A stretch of 64,000 nucleotides of DNA, taken from positions 186,001-250,000 of the forward strand of contig NZ_BFAY01000012.1 of the NCBI RefSeq assembly GCF_003112675.1, in the 5' to 3' direction. A program made the translations under genes and the position numbers. This DNA comes from Leptospira johnsonii (GTDB lineage Bacteria; Spirochaetota; Leptospiria; Leptospirales; Leptospiraceae). Shown here piece after piece: positions 8,359 to 15,922 of this stretch. Position 1 is the stretch's first letter. Each line of letters begins with the position of its first letter. The notes below the pieces were generated by a model that was given only the letters and a program-made list of their open reading frames with translations, ran no database searches and was not told the DNA's origin.

Positions 8359-9732
8359 ATGCCGATTAATGTCGCAAACGAAATGACCGATGCTTATAAC
8401 TTAAAACTAAGATCCTTCGACATGGGGGATCTGGAACAGTTTAAGACAGTATTCATCAATGAAAATCGAGGAAAGCCAATCTTCCTCCTCAGATTTCAAA
8501 ATATTTCCACAGTTTCTCTAGTAGAATTCATACAATTGATCCCTCAGAGGATCGCGGACATAGAACCTTCTCATCGTGAATTATTTCGTTATTATGCCTA
8601 CGGTGATAAAAAGAATTTACTGATAGGTGTAGCTCCTCTTGATAATTCCGGGCCGATCAGTCTTGCGAATTTTGATGCAGCCATGGGCAGATTCCATGAT
8701 CATGCAATCCGGAATGGAACCCTTAATTTTGATTTTGGGATCGGAAGGACTCAGTGTAATTTTATTTCTTATGTAGAAGAGATTTTCAGAGAGCTCGAAT
8801 CTTCTTCTTTAAAAAATCTGAAAGATAATTTGGTTCGTTGGAGCTGGACTTATCTGAATCGTGTAAACGATTATTTCGCTAGTGAACGTGCAGACGCAGT
8901 CATCCAGCCAATCATTCATTATAATCATAGGGACCATACATTCTCCATGAAAGGTGGAGAAGTTTTCGTAGGTGGAGAAGCATACGCAGGTTATGCGGAT
9001 CTGATCCGAGACATTCCTCATGACCAGGATCTAAACAGGATAGAACTCCTGATCTTAGAGAAGTTGATCATGTCCTGTAACGGTTCTCCCGGACTTTTGA
9101 AATTTAATATTTCTCCTCAGACTCTTATAGATACATTCGATACGGATGAGAAGGTTACTCGTTTCCATGAACTACTTCTGAAACAAAACCTGAATCCTCA
9201 AAATGTTCGAATGGAATTGATCGAAAAACCTTACGAAGAAGGAGAGGCAACTCTCAAGTCTGTATGTAGAAGGTTCTGGAATTTTGGGATCAGCTTTGCA
9301 GCGGACGACTTCGGAGTGAAAAGCCAAAGTCACCAGGTGGTCTTGGATCTGGGAGAGATGATCAAAGAATTCAAACTAGATCCGATCAGTTTTAAATTTA
9401 AAGCGGACCAGGACTTGACCAAGTTCTTAGATAACCTTGCATTCATAGATTATTGTAGAAGACTTTCAGACAATAGGGAAGCGATCATCACTGCGGAAGC
9501 CTTGGAAGATATTGATTCCTTGAACTTCCTGATCACCCACCAAGTGTATTATTTCCAAGCCAATCTATTCTGTAAAAAGATCTGGATCCAAGACTACCAG
9601 GAACGTTTTAAAGAAATGCAAAAACTTCCGGAAACAGCGGTCACTAAGGTCCTAAGTTCTCCTGAACTGACTCAAAGATTAAAAGAAGTCGGCAATATTT
9701 TCGTTCTAGCTAAAGAAGTAGATCTGTTTTAA
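8359..9732 (+). CDS. Degenerate EAL-domain protein
   Basis: The 457-residue protein has an uncharacterised N-terminal half (about 1-180) and a C-terminal EAL-like domain. Aligned by eye, the signature EAL is EAY (207-209), the Asn motif is KFNISPQTL (N250), the Glu motif is MELIE (E286) and the DDFG motif is intact (316-319). The usual KID segment reads FKFKAD and the AEGVE motif reads AEALED (379-384). Several c-di-GMP phosphodiesterase residues are kept and others altered, so it may bind c-di-GMP without hydrolysing it. There is no GGDEF domain or membrane segment. It is the last gene before a hairpin-rich spacer. Confidence 0.72.
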   Translation: MPINVANEMTDAYNLKLRSFDMGDLEQFKTVFINENRGKPIFLLRFQNISTVSLVEFIQLIPQRIADIEPSHRELFRYYAYGDKKNLLIGVAPLDNSGPISLANFDAAMGRFHDHAIRNGTLNFDFGIGRTQCNFISYVEEIFRELESSSLKNLKDNLVRWSWTYLNRVNDYFASERADAVIQPIIHYNHRDHTFSMKGGEVFVGGEAYAGYADLIRDIPHDQDLNRIELLILEKLIMSCNGSPGLLKFNISPQTLIDTFDTDEKVTRFHELLLKQNLNPQNVRMELIEKPYEEGEATLKSVCRRFWNFGISFAADDFGVKSQSHQVVLDLGEMIKEFKLDPISFKFKADQDLTKFLDNLAFIDYCRRLSDNREAIITAEALEDIDSLNFLITHQVYYFQANLFCKKIWIQDYQERFKEMQKLPETAVTKVLSSPELTQRLKEVGNIFVLAKEVDLF

Positions 9733-9915
9733 TTTGTTGGAACTCCAACGGGGGGTGGGCTTGCCCCACCCTTGTTCTGGGTGGGGGCCGGTCGGTGGTA
9801 CCTCGAAAGGCTTTCGATAAAACTCCCGTATCACGAATCCACAAAAGATCAAGCAGATCTTTATAGACTTTTCATGTAGGAGCTCCTACATACACGCCCT
9901 TTGTACCGGCTGCTG
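9733..9915. terminator. Hairpin-dense spacer between convergent genes
   Basis: The 183-bp spacer between two converging genes holds at least five inverted repeats. These are GTTGG/CCAAC (9736-9749), GGGTGGG/CCCACCC (9753-9771) with a competing GGGTGGGG at 9779-9786, TCGAAAG/CTTTCGA (9803-9817), AAAGATC/GATCTTT (9844-9862) and the perfect palindrome ATGTAGGAGCTCCTACAT (9874-9891). They probably serve as terminators for both strands. None has a long T-tract, and no gene is visible. Confidence 0.6.
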
Positions 9916-12312
9916 TTATTCTTTCAAAAAATTTAGCGTAGCCTTCTGGTTGATGATGCCATTATCTTTCAGAGTCACTTGCAAAGCATCCCCCGCATTT
10001 TCGATTTCGATTCGGAACTTACCTTCCTTGTCGATGATCGGGCTATTCTCCACATATCTTCCTTCGAAAATTTTCTGCTTATTGAACTTCACAACATAGT
10101 TCACATTGTCTTGGCTTTCAATCTCCAGAAGAACTTGGTTCACACCTTTGGAGCCGTCCCAAGACATAGCAGTCCAAGGTCCTTTAAATTTTTCTAAACT
10201 AGAATCGCCACCGAAGGAACGCATCACCTTTGCTGGTTTTGCTTGGGAAAGGACAGCAGAGACCGGAGTAGCCTTATCACTTTCTCCTCCTAAATCGGTT
10301 TTAGAAGTTACTGAGTAGAGATATAAAATTTCTTTTTCAGGTACATCCGCACTAAAGTTTGTAGTCTTTTCATTGGTTCCAGAAACGAAATCCCAAGAAG
10401 AAGCTCCTCTTTTTTTACGATACACATAGTATTCGTTGGCTCCTTTTACGGAGTCCCATTTCAAGGAAATTTTTCCTGTTTTGGTATCAAGTGCTCCCTT
10501 TAGATTTGTAGGGCTAGGAAGTTTTGCCGCTCTATGTTTGTTTGGATCTATGTATCCATAAGCATAATCGGAGAATGGCCCGGATTGCCCATCCTTATTC
10601 ACGGCTGCCACTGCGTAGAATGCATACTGGCCATTGAGTTTTTCGTCGATGAAAGCCTCTTTTGCTTCTTCTCCAACCTTGGACCATGCTCCTCCTCCGA
10701 ATAGTCCGCTCACATCATAACGATAGACTAGATATTTGGAAGCGCCGGAAACCTTCTGCCATTGTACTTCTATCTTACTATTGTATAATCCTTTTGTAGC
10801 GGTGAGCCCGAAAGGTTTAGGAGGTTTTGCTTCTGCCTTCATCGTAAATCCGGAAACCGCATCGGAAGTATCTCCGGTTTTACCGTTATTGATCGCAGCG
10901 ACTACATAGAATTCAGTTACTCCGTTCTTAGCGGCTGCATTGTCCGTATAGCTCCCATTCTTCGCTCTTCCGACTGAGAGATACTTTTTCTGGATGGAGT
11001 TCCACTTATACACGTAATAATCTGAAACGTCGCTGATCGATTCCCAAGTGAGATCAATTTTGTTCGGATACTGCCCTTGGCTTGCCTTGACTCCTACAAC
11101 TTTAGGAGGAGCTTTTGCTTCTTCTGTTTTTGCATATCCGATAGCTTCTCCGTCGGATAGATCGGAAGAATCATTGTCTGTCAAGGTTGCAACTTTATAA
11201 GAGTAAGCGATATCCTTCTGGACCCCGTCGTCCGTAAATCCATTGGTCTGAGAAAGTCCAATTTTAGAAAAAGAAGAATCTCCCGGACCCTTTCTATGGA
11301 TCTCGTATCCGACCGCAAGTGGGATGGATGCCCAGGTCAGCATTACTTTATCCGAAAAAGAACCTTGAGTAGCCGAGATCTCTTTTGGAGCGGTAGGTTT
11401 TACTTTTTCAGGAGGTACAGGTTTTACGTCAGTTGCAGGTGTAGTTGTTGTGTTGGTGGTAGTTGTAGGTGCCACATCGTCCACAAGAACAAAAGCAGAT
11501 TGGCAAACCTTAGTGAACCATCTGTAATCAATGTAGCCGTAACCATTGTCCCCCCATTGGGTAGACCATGAGTTGATAAACTTGAATGCTCCCTTGGAAT
11601 CGTCGTAACCTACGATTGCAATCGCGTGTCCTCCATAAGTCTTTCCGACTCCTTCTTTATAAATTTCTTTTCCTTTTAAATTCATAAAGTTTTCGTAAAC
11701 TATTATTCCGGCCACCACAGGTCTTCCCAAGGAAAGCTGGTTTTTGAGTTCGGTCGGATCTGTTTGTCTGATCCTTAGGAATTCTTTTGCTTTATAAGAA
11801 GAAGCTGCATTAAGAGCATCTTGAGGAGGTCGAGCCAGATAATCTCTTTCGTTATATGGCATAGAAGACCAAGGAGCTGCTCCTTTTTCCACGACTATAC
11901 GCATTGCATCCGAGATCAAAGAGCCGTTATCTCTTCCTCCGTTGATCTGGTTATAGATGAATGCAGGTGAGAAAATATTGGAATAGTTCGGACTTCCAGA
12001 AGAGTCGCTTAATTTCCAACCTTTGTCCTTTCTTTCCATATATTCTTGGAAAGACTTGGTAGCATAAGCAGTAGACCAAGCCACGCAGGAACTTTGCTGA
12101 CCCTGATCTCCCACGGGAGGCATATACTGGGACAGATCTACGGAAGAAGAAAGTCCTCTATGAGAGATCCGATTCGGATTCGCTTCTTTAAGAGAAGCTA
12201 AAAGTTCCGCAGGTTCTTGTTTCATTCCCAGGGCCGGAGGTGTCTGGGAGAATAAGCCGGTTGTGGAGAGTAAAAGTAATAAAGCGGATAATAAACGTAA
12301 ATTCGGTTTCAT
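9916..12312 (-). CDS. Secreted C1A papain-like cysteine protease with four FN3 domains
   Basis: The 798-residue protein has a signal peptide (about 1-22), a short pro-like region and a peptidase C1A domain (~58-285). Q70 and C76 lie in GDQGQQSSCVAWS, H229 in YGGHAIAIVGYDD and N247 in FKFINSWSTQWGDNGYGY, so the catalytic set is complete. A Thr/Pro linker follows, then four fibronectin type III repeats (~308-395, 402-490, 498-590, 600-690), each with a KI-x-L-x-W core, and a C-terminal β-rich domain (~700-798). It is probably exported to the periplasm or surface. Host-protein or envelope-protein cleavage is only an inference. Confidence 0.88.
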   Translation of the reverse strand: MKPNLRLLSALLLLLSTTGLFSQTPPALGMKQEPAELLASLKEANPNRISHRGLSSSVDLSQYMPPVGDQGQQSSCVAWSTAYATKSFQEYMERKDKGWKLSDSSGSPNYSNIFSPAFIYNQINGGRDNGSLISDAMRIVVEKGAAPWSSMPYNERDYLARPPQDALNAASSYKAKEFLRIRQTDPTELKNQLSLGRPVVAGIIVYENFMNLKGKEIYKEGVGKTYGGHAIAIVGYDDSKGAFKFINSWSTQWGDNGYGYIDYRWFTKVCQSAFVLVDDVAPTTTTNTTTTPATDVKPVPPEKVKPTAPKEISATQGSFSDKVMLTWASIPLAVGYEIHRKGPGDSSFSKIGLSQTNGFTDDGVQKDIAYSYKVATLTDNDSSDLSDGEAIGYAKTEEAKAPPKVVGVKASQGQYPNKIDLTWESISDVSDYYVYKWNSIQKKYLSVGRAKNGSYTDNAAAKNGVTEFYVVAAINNGKTGDTSDAVSGFTMKAEAKPPKPFGLTATKGLYNSKIEVQWQKVSGASKYLVYRYDVSGLFGGGAWSKVGEEAKEAFIDEKLNGQYAFYAVAAVNKDGQSGPFSDYAYGYIDPNKHRAAKLPSPTNLKGALDTKTGKISLKWDSVKGANEYYVYRKKRGASSWDFVSGTNEKTTNFSADVPEKEILYLYSVTSKTDLGGESDKATPVSAVLSQAKPAKVMRSFGGDSSLEKFKGPWTAMSWDGSKGVNQVLLEIESQDNVNYVVKFNKQKIFEGRYVENSPIIDKEGKFRIEIENAGDALQVTLKDNGIINQKATLNFLKE

Positions 12313-12323
12313 CTATTCTTCCT

Positions 12324-12776
12324 TTAGTTCTTAATTAATGATAAAATATTTTCTTCTAGTTGTTTGTTGTATTCTCGGAATGCGTAAGGATGAGGCTCGT
12401 AAAGTCCGATAACTTCGGATTCCGCACCCTTGCTATCTTTTACCTTTTTCTTAATTAGAAAAAGTATATATTCTCCTTCTTGAGGGGCTGCTTTTAGCCA
12501 TTTTCCGAATAGTTCTGGAAAGATCAAAAAAGCGATATCGAACTTTTGCGGGAGTTCTTTCCCGCCTTTTATGGATCTCAAAATTTCCACATTTGCAGTA
12601 ACGGAGATGGAATTGGAGGAGATCTTACTTTCTTTCACGTTGGAAAGTTTTGCCAAAGCGATAAAGTTGGAAGAATTCACCTGAGATTCCAGACTAGGCG
12701 GCGGTGTTAATGCGGAAATAGGTGAGATGAATAATAGGATCAGTACGAATAGGACCGATACGAAACGTTTTTGCAT
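12324..12776 (-). CDS. Small secreted protein of unknown function
   Basis: ATG 12776 gives 150 residues beginning with a clear signal peptide (MQKRFVSVLFVLILLF, cleavage after about ALT). An upstream in-frame ATG at 12818 is less likely because it adds a polar 14-residue leader. The mature part has a β-rich pattern including SVTANVEILRSIKGG and EYILFLIKKKV. It lies 11 bp upstream of the C1A protease gene in the same direction. It could be a protease partner or inhibitor, but that rests on position alone. Confidence 0.65.
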   Translation of the reverse strand: MQKRFVSVLFVLILLFISPISALTPPPSLESQVNSSNFIALAKLSNVKESKISSNSISVTANVEILRSIKGGKELPQKFDIAFLIFPELFGKWLKAAPQEGEYILFLIKKKVKDSKGAESEVIGLYEPHPYAFREYNKQLEENILSLIKN

Positions 12777-12904
12777 TTGGAATGACTCCGGAAACAATTT
12801 GTTAACGCGGCTTTCCACTCTACTGGCGATCGGGAACCTTTTTCAAGGATTTTCCTTTGGAAAATAATTTATAGGAAATGGAATTTTAAACGGTTTTAGG
12901 GAAC

Positions 12905-13483
12905 TTATTTTGCTCGGACGAGTAGGGAAGGTAGATCGATTGAATCCGGTTTTTCCGGAATTTTTGGAAAGATCCCTCTGATCTTAGGAGAATCGTCTAC
13001 CCAGATGAGTGCAGTCTTATATTTTATTTCTCCACTTTCCGGTTGGACATACGCTTGTATACCGAATGCCCTTGCAAGTTCTAATGCAGCAGTTGAGTTG
13101 GCAGGTTTGAGTAAGAGTATCTTCTCACTTAGTTTACCGAATCTATCTTTTAGATCTTTGTGAGCGTCCTTTTCAGGAGTTAAACTAATAAAAACAAATT
13201 GAGAGTCGTTGGGGGCTGATTTATCGAACCAGTGTAGGAACTTCTCCAATTCCTCTAGATCGTTTTTGGAAGAGTCCAAAAATCCGAAATATAAAAAGCT
13301 TTGTTTTCCTGAGAAGACAGACTTTAAGGAAACATTCTCTTGGGTTTCTGCGAGAATTAAAGTTTCTACTGGGATATCCTTCTCCGCTTGGATCATTCCT
13401 GGATCGGAATGAGAAAAGAAGAACACGATAATCAGACTAGCTGCTACGCCGGTCAAAAAGAATTTCCAAGCCCCGGATTCCAT
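12905..13483 (-). CDS. SCO1/SenC-like thioredoxin-fold protein lacking the copper-binding cysteines
   Basis: The 192-residue protein has an N-terminal membrane anchor (about 8-24) and a thioredoxin-like domain. SVFSGKQSFLYFGFLDSSKN followed by DLEELEKFL and then QFVFISLTPEKD follows the SCO pattern. Where SCO proteins carry CxxxC this one has DSSKND, and the conserved C-terminal His is not seen in TALIWVDD. If it is a SCO relative it cannot bind copper in the usual way. A peroxiredoxin-like origin is possible. The substrate is unknown. Confidence 0.55.
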   Translation of the reverse strand: MESGAWKFFLTGVAASLIIVFFFSHSDPGMIQAEKDIPVETLILAETQENVSLKSVFSGKQSFLYFGFLDSSKNDLEELEKFLHWFDKSAPNDSQFVFISLTPEKDAHKDLKDRFGKLSEKILLLKPANSTAALELARAFGIQAYVQPESGEIKYKTALIWVDDSPKIRGIFPKIPEKPDSIDLPSLLVRAK

Positions 13484-13627
13484 CTCTAATTACAATGGAC
13501 GAAAACTAGGGAGAAAACCGCAGCTTTATTCTTAAGAAATACCTTTGAATATATAAGGAATCTTATTCAGAAAAATATTTCCTGTGTGTAAAATATGGAA
13601 ATATTTAGGCGGTTTAGAACGTCGGAA
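13484..13627. promoter_or_regulatory. Spacer with 10-bp inverted repeat after tonB
   Basis: AAATATTTCC (13573-13582) and GGAAATATTT (13597-13606) form a perfect 10-bp inverted repeat with a 14-base gap, between the tonB stop and the SCO-like gene. On the minus strand it is followed by TT, so it may end the TonB operon. It could equally be an operator for the downstream gene. Confidence 0.45.
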
Positions 13628-14284
13628 TTAGTTATCGTCTAGCTCGAAATGGACTGGGACCCTATGATTCATACGAGTGGGTCTTCCTTTGGCATATCCA
13701 GGACTCCAACGAGCCAATCGGATCACTTTGACTGCCGCTTCTTCGAAACCGTATCCGCGAATGGAGGACTTGATAACTTTCGCGTTGATCAGATTTCCTT
13801 TCTCGTCTACTTGGACTTCTAGATAGATCATCGCATCGGAGATACCTTGTGCACGGGCATTCTCAGGGAAATAATCTCTCAAAGAAAAATCGATGATAGG
13901 AGTAGGGGCCTTATCTCCGTAAAAAGCGAATAAGAATCCGTCTTTGTCAGTACCTTCTCCGCTGATCTCATTCTCTTTAATCTCGTTCGGATCGGGATCT
14001 TTTCCTTCTTCGTTGGAACCTTCTACCCATTCGTTTGGATCTTTATGAGTAGGAGAAGTTTCTCCTCCAAGCAGTTCGGGAGGAATATCTTGGATATCTA
14101 CTTCTACGTTCATCTCCAATTGTTCGGAATCTACGAATTCCTTTTCTTTGTGAGTGATATAGTAGTAAGTTAAGAACAGAAACAGGTGAAAAGCAAGGGA
14201 TCCGTAAACACAAATCTCCCAAAGAGAAAGTTCCTTGAGCTTTTGAATTACGTCAGTCTTTACTTTTTCCAGAGTAGGATTCAT
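13628..14284 (-). CDS. tonB: TonB-family energy transducer
   Basis: The 218-residue protein has one membrane helix near residues 23-43 and an acidic, Glu/Pro/Asn-rich periplasmic linker (~50-125). Its TonB C-terminal domain (~135-218) contains GISDAMIYLEVQVDEKGNLI, FEEAAVKVIRLARWSPGY and a terminal VPVHFEL strand. It would couple the ExbB/ExbD proton channel to the receptor encoded in the same operon. It starts 9 bp after exbD. The 20-residue cytoplasmic N-terminus is longer than usual. Confidence 0.88.
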   Translation of the reverse strand: MNPTLEKVKTDVIQKLKELSLWEICVYGSLAFHLFLFLTYYYITHKEKEFVDSEQLEMNVEVDIQDIPPELLGGETSPTHKDPNEWVEGSNEEGKDPDPNEIKENEISGEGTDKDGFLFAFYGDKAPTPIIDFSLRDYFPENARAQGISDAMIYLEVQVDEKGNLINAKVIKSSIRGYGFEEAAVKVIRLARWSPGYAKGRPTRMNHRVPVHFELDDN

Positions 14285-14293
14285 TTCTCCGGA

Positions 14294-14698
14294 TCACCTT
14301 TTAACAGATAATGCGATTTGGTGCACGCCGGCCTTTTTGATCTTTCCCATAGTCTCTGCTATTTTTCCATAAGGAAGGGAAGAATCAGCGGATAACGTGA
14401 TCCTCATATTAGGACGGATCTTAGTCTCTCTTAGTAATTGGGCCTCTAGTCTAGGAAAATCAATTTCATTCCCTTCTAAGAAGATTTTTCCGTCTTTAGA
14501 TAATGCCACCTGAACGGTTTTGGATAGATTCGCATCCACCGCATCCGCTTTAGGAAGATTGATATTGATTGATTCTTTTTTTAGGAAGTTTGCGGTAACC
14601 ATAAAGATCACCAAAAGAACCAAAATTACGTCTACCATCGGAGTAATATTAATACTGCCGATTTCTTCTCCGTCGCCGGAAGAACTTTGACCTGCCAT
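14294..14698 (-). CDS. exbD: ExbD/TolR-family biopolymer transport protein
   Basis: The 134-residue protein has the ExbD layout: a short cytoplasmic N-terminus, one membrane helix (~20-40) with the conserved Asp in ITPMVDVILVLLVIFMV, and a periplasmic domain. It pairs with the ExbB protein encoded 27 bp upstream to form the proton channel that energises TonB. Confidence 0.9.
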   Translation of the reverse strand: MAGQSSSGDGEEIGSINITPMVDVILVLLVIFMVTANFLKKESININLPKADAVDANLSKTVQVALSKDGKIFLEGNEIDFPRLEAQLLRETKIRPNMRITLSADSSLPYGKIAETMGKIKKAGVHQIALSVKR

Positions 14699-14725
14699 AT
14701 ATTCTCCTTTCTAGAAGTCCTCGGT

Positions 14726-15343
14726 TTAACCTTTCCGAGACAGGCTTGCTAAAAATTCTTTGGAAAGAATTTCCAGATTGGATTGGATGATTTTCAATTT
14801 TCTGGTGAAGTAGTTGTTCGCCATTACAACCGGAATTGCGACAGCAAGACCAACCGCAGTCGCGAGTAGAGCTTGTGAAATGGTTCTCATCACCACTTCT
14901 CCCGCTGCATTCCCCAAAGTTCCTAATTTATAGAATGCGCTAATAACCCCGAATACTGTTCCTAAGAGCCCGATGAATGGAGCGTTGTTCCCTAAAGTGT
15001 TCAGAATGGAAAGTCTGGTCTCGAAGCCGACTCTTTCTCCGATCATCTTTCCTTCCATCAATTCGCCCAAACTTTCTTTTCCACCTTTGGAATGTTCGGA
15101 GGAGAAGTCCGCGAATCTTGCGTAAACATTCTCCGGATAATTTTCTGAAAATTTAGGAGCTCCGGAAAGATCTCCCTTTCTTGCGGTTTGGATGATTTCA
15201 GGTAATACGAAGGAGGAGTCTTTCGTGTTTTTAACAAATATGATCGCTCTTTCTACTACAACGGCTACTGCAAGAACGCTCGCGATCGCCATGATCACGA
15301 AGATCGCCGTTTCCATGTACCCAATAGCATTTTCAAAACTCAT
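14726..15343 (-). CDS. exbB: ExbB/TolQ/MotA-family proton channel protein
   Basis: The 205-residue protein shows three membrane helices (~12-32, ~112-140, ~155-178). The conserved core is NNAPFIGLLGTVFGVISAF and ISQALLATAVGLAVAIPVVM, as in ExbB/TolQ. It forms the inner-membrane proton channel with ExbD. A 78-bp gap separates it from the upstream Cys-rich lipoprotein gene, leaving room for an internal promoter. Confidence 0.9.
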   Translation of the reverse strand: MSFENAIGYMETAIFVIMAIASVLAVAVVVERAIIFVKNTKDSSFVLPEIIQTARKGDLSGAPKFSENYPENVYARFADFSSEHSKGGKESLGELMEGKMIGERVGFETRLSILNTLGNNAPFIGLLGTVFGVISAFYKLGTLGNAAGEVVMRTISQALLATAVGLAVAIPVVMANNYFTRKLKIIQSNLEILSKEFLASLSRKG

Positions 15344-15421
15344 TTTATAGATCCTTCTTAATTTCTGTTTTTTTGTCTGATACGATCCCAGTCATTCTGT
15401 TTTTGTTCCGAAATTTCGGAC

Positions 15422-15922
15422 TTAAAGTTCTGGTTCTGGCGAATAAAGTTCTTTGCAATTTCTCACACAGCCGAGGGTCTCTACTCCGGAATTAGAAATC
15501 AGAAGGTCGGAACCTTCTTCGCTACAGTCGTTTTCCGATCCGACCTTGGACCAATATGCCTCGTTACAATTAAAAATACATTCTTGGGTTTTAGAATTTA
15601 GGCCGGACATTTGGTCTTGGGCCAATACTTGGCTGCAATAAGATTCATAATTTTTAGCGGAGCCTCCGGAGAATAATCCGGAAATTTCTAGTTCTCCGCT
15701 TCCGCTTAAATCCTGAGAAGTTTTTAAACAATCTTCCGCTTCTTGCATAGAAGACTTACATGCAGAAGATGGATTTGCGGAATAATTTAAGAGAGATTGT
15801 AAGACTAAAGTGCTTTCGCTAGACGCTTCCGGAGAATACTGAGAACAGTATGAGAATATAACTAGAGCGGAGAATAATCCGAACCAGTGTGTAGATACTT
15901 TTCCCAAACTCCGGACCTGCAT
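15422..15922 (-). CDS. Cys-rich lipoprotein of TonB locus
   Basis: The 166-residue protein has an N-terminal hydrophobic segment ending in a candidate lipobox IFSYC (C26). It carries eight further cysteines (in SACK, EDCL, SYCS, ECIF, NCNE, NDCS, GCVR, NCKE), enough for four disulfides. I recognise no family. Its ATG shares one base with the stop of the TonB-dependent receptor (TAATG), so the two are translationally coupled. It may be a surface or periplasmic partner of the receptor. Confidence 0.7.
   Translation of the reverse strand: MQVRSLGKVSTHWFGLFSALVIFSYCSQYSPEASSESTLVLQSLLNYSANPSSACKSSMQEAEDCLKTSQDLSGSGELEISGLFSGGSAKNYESYCSQVLAQDQMSGLNSKTQECIFNCNEAYWSKVGSENDCSEEGSDLLISNSGVETLGCVRNCKELYSPEPEL

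Noticed and set aside
9733..9915. Possible small mobile repeat element in the hairpin-rich spacer
   Set aside because: There are no flanking target duplications and no second copy in this window, so it is reported only as structure.
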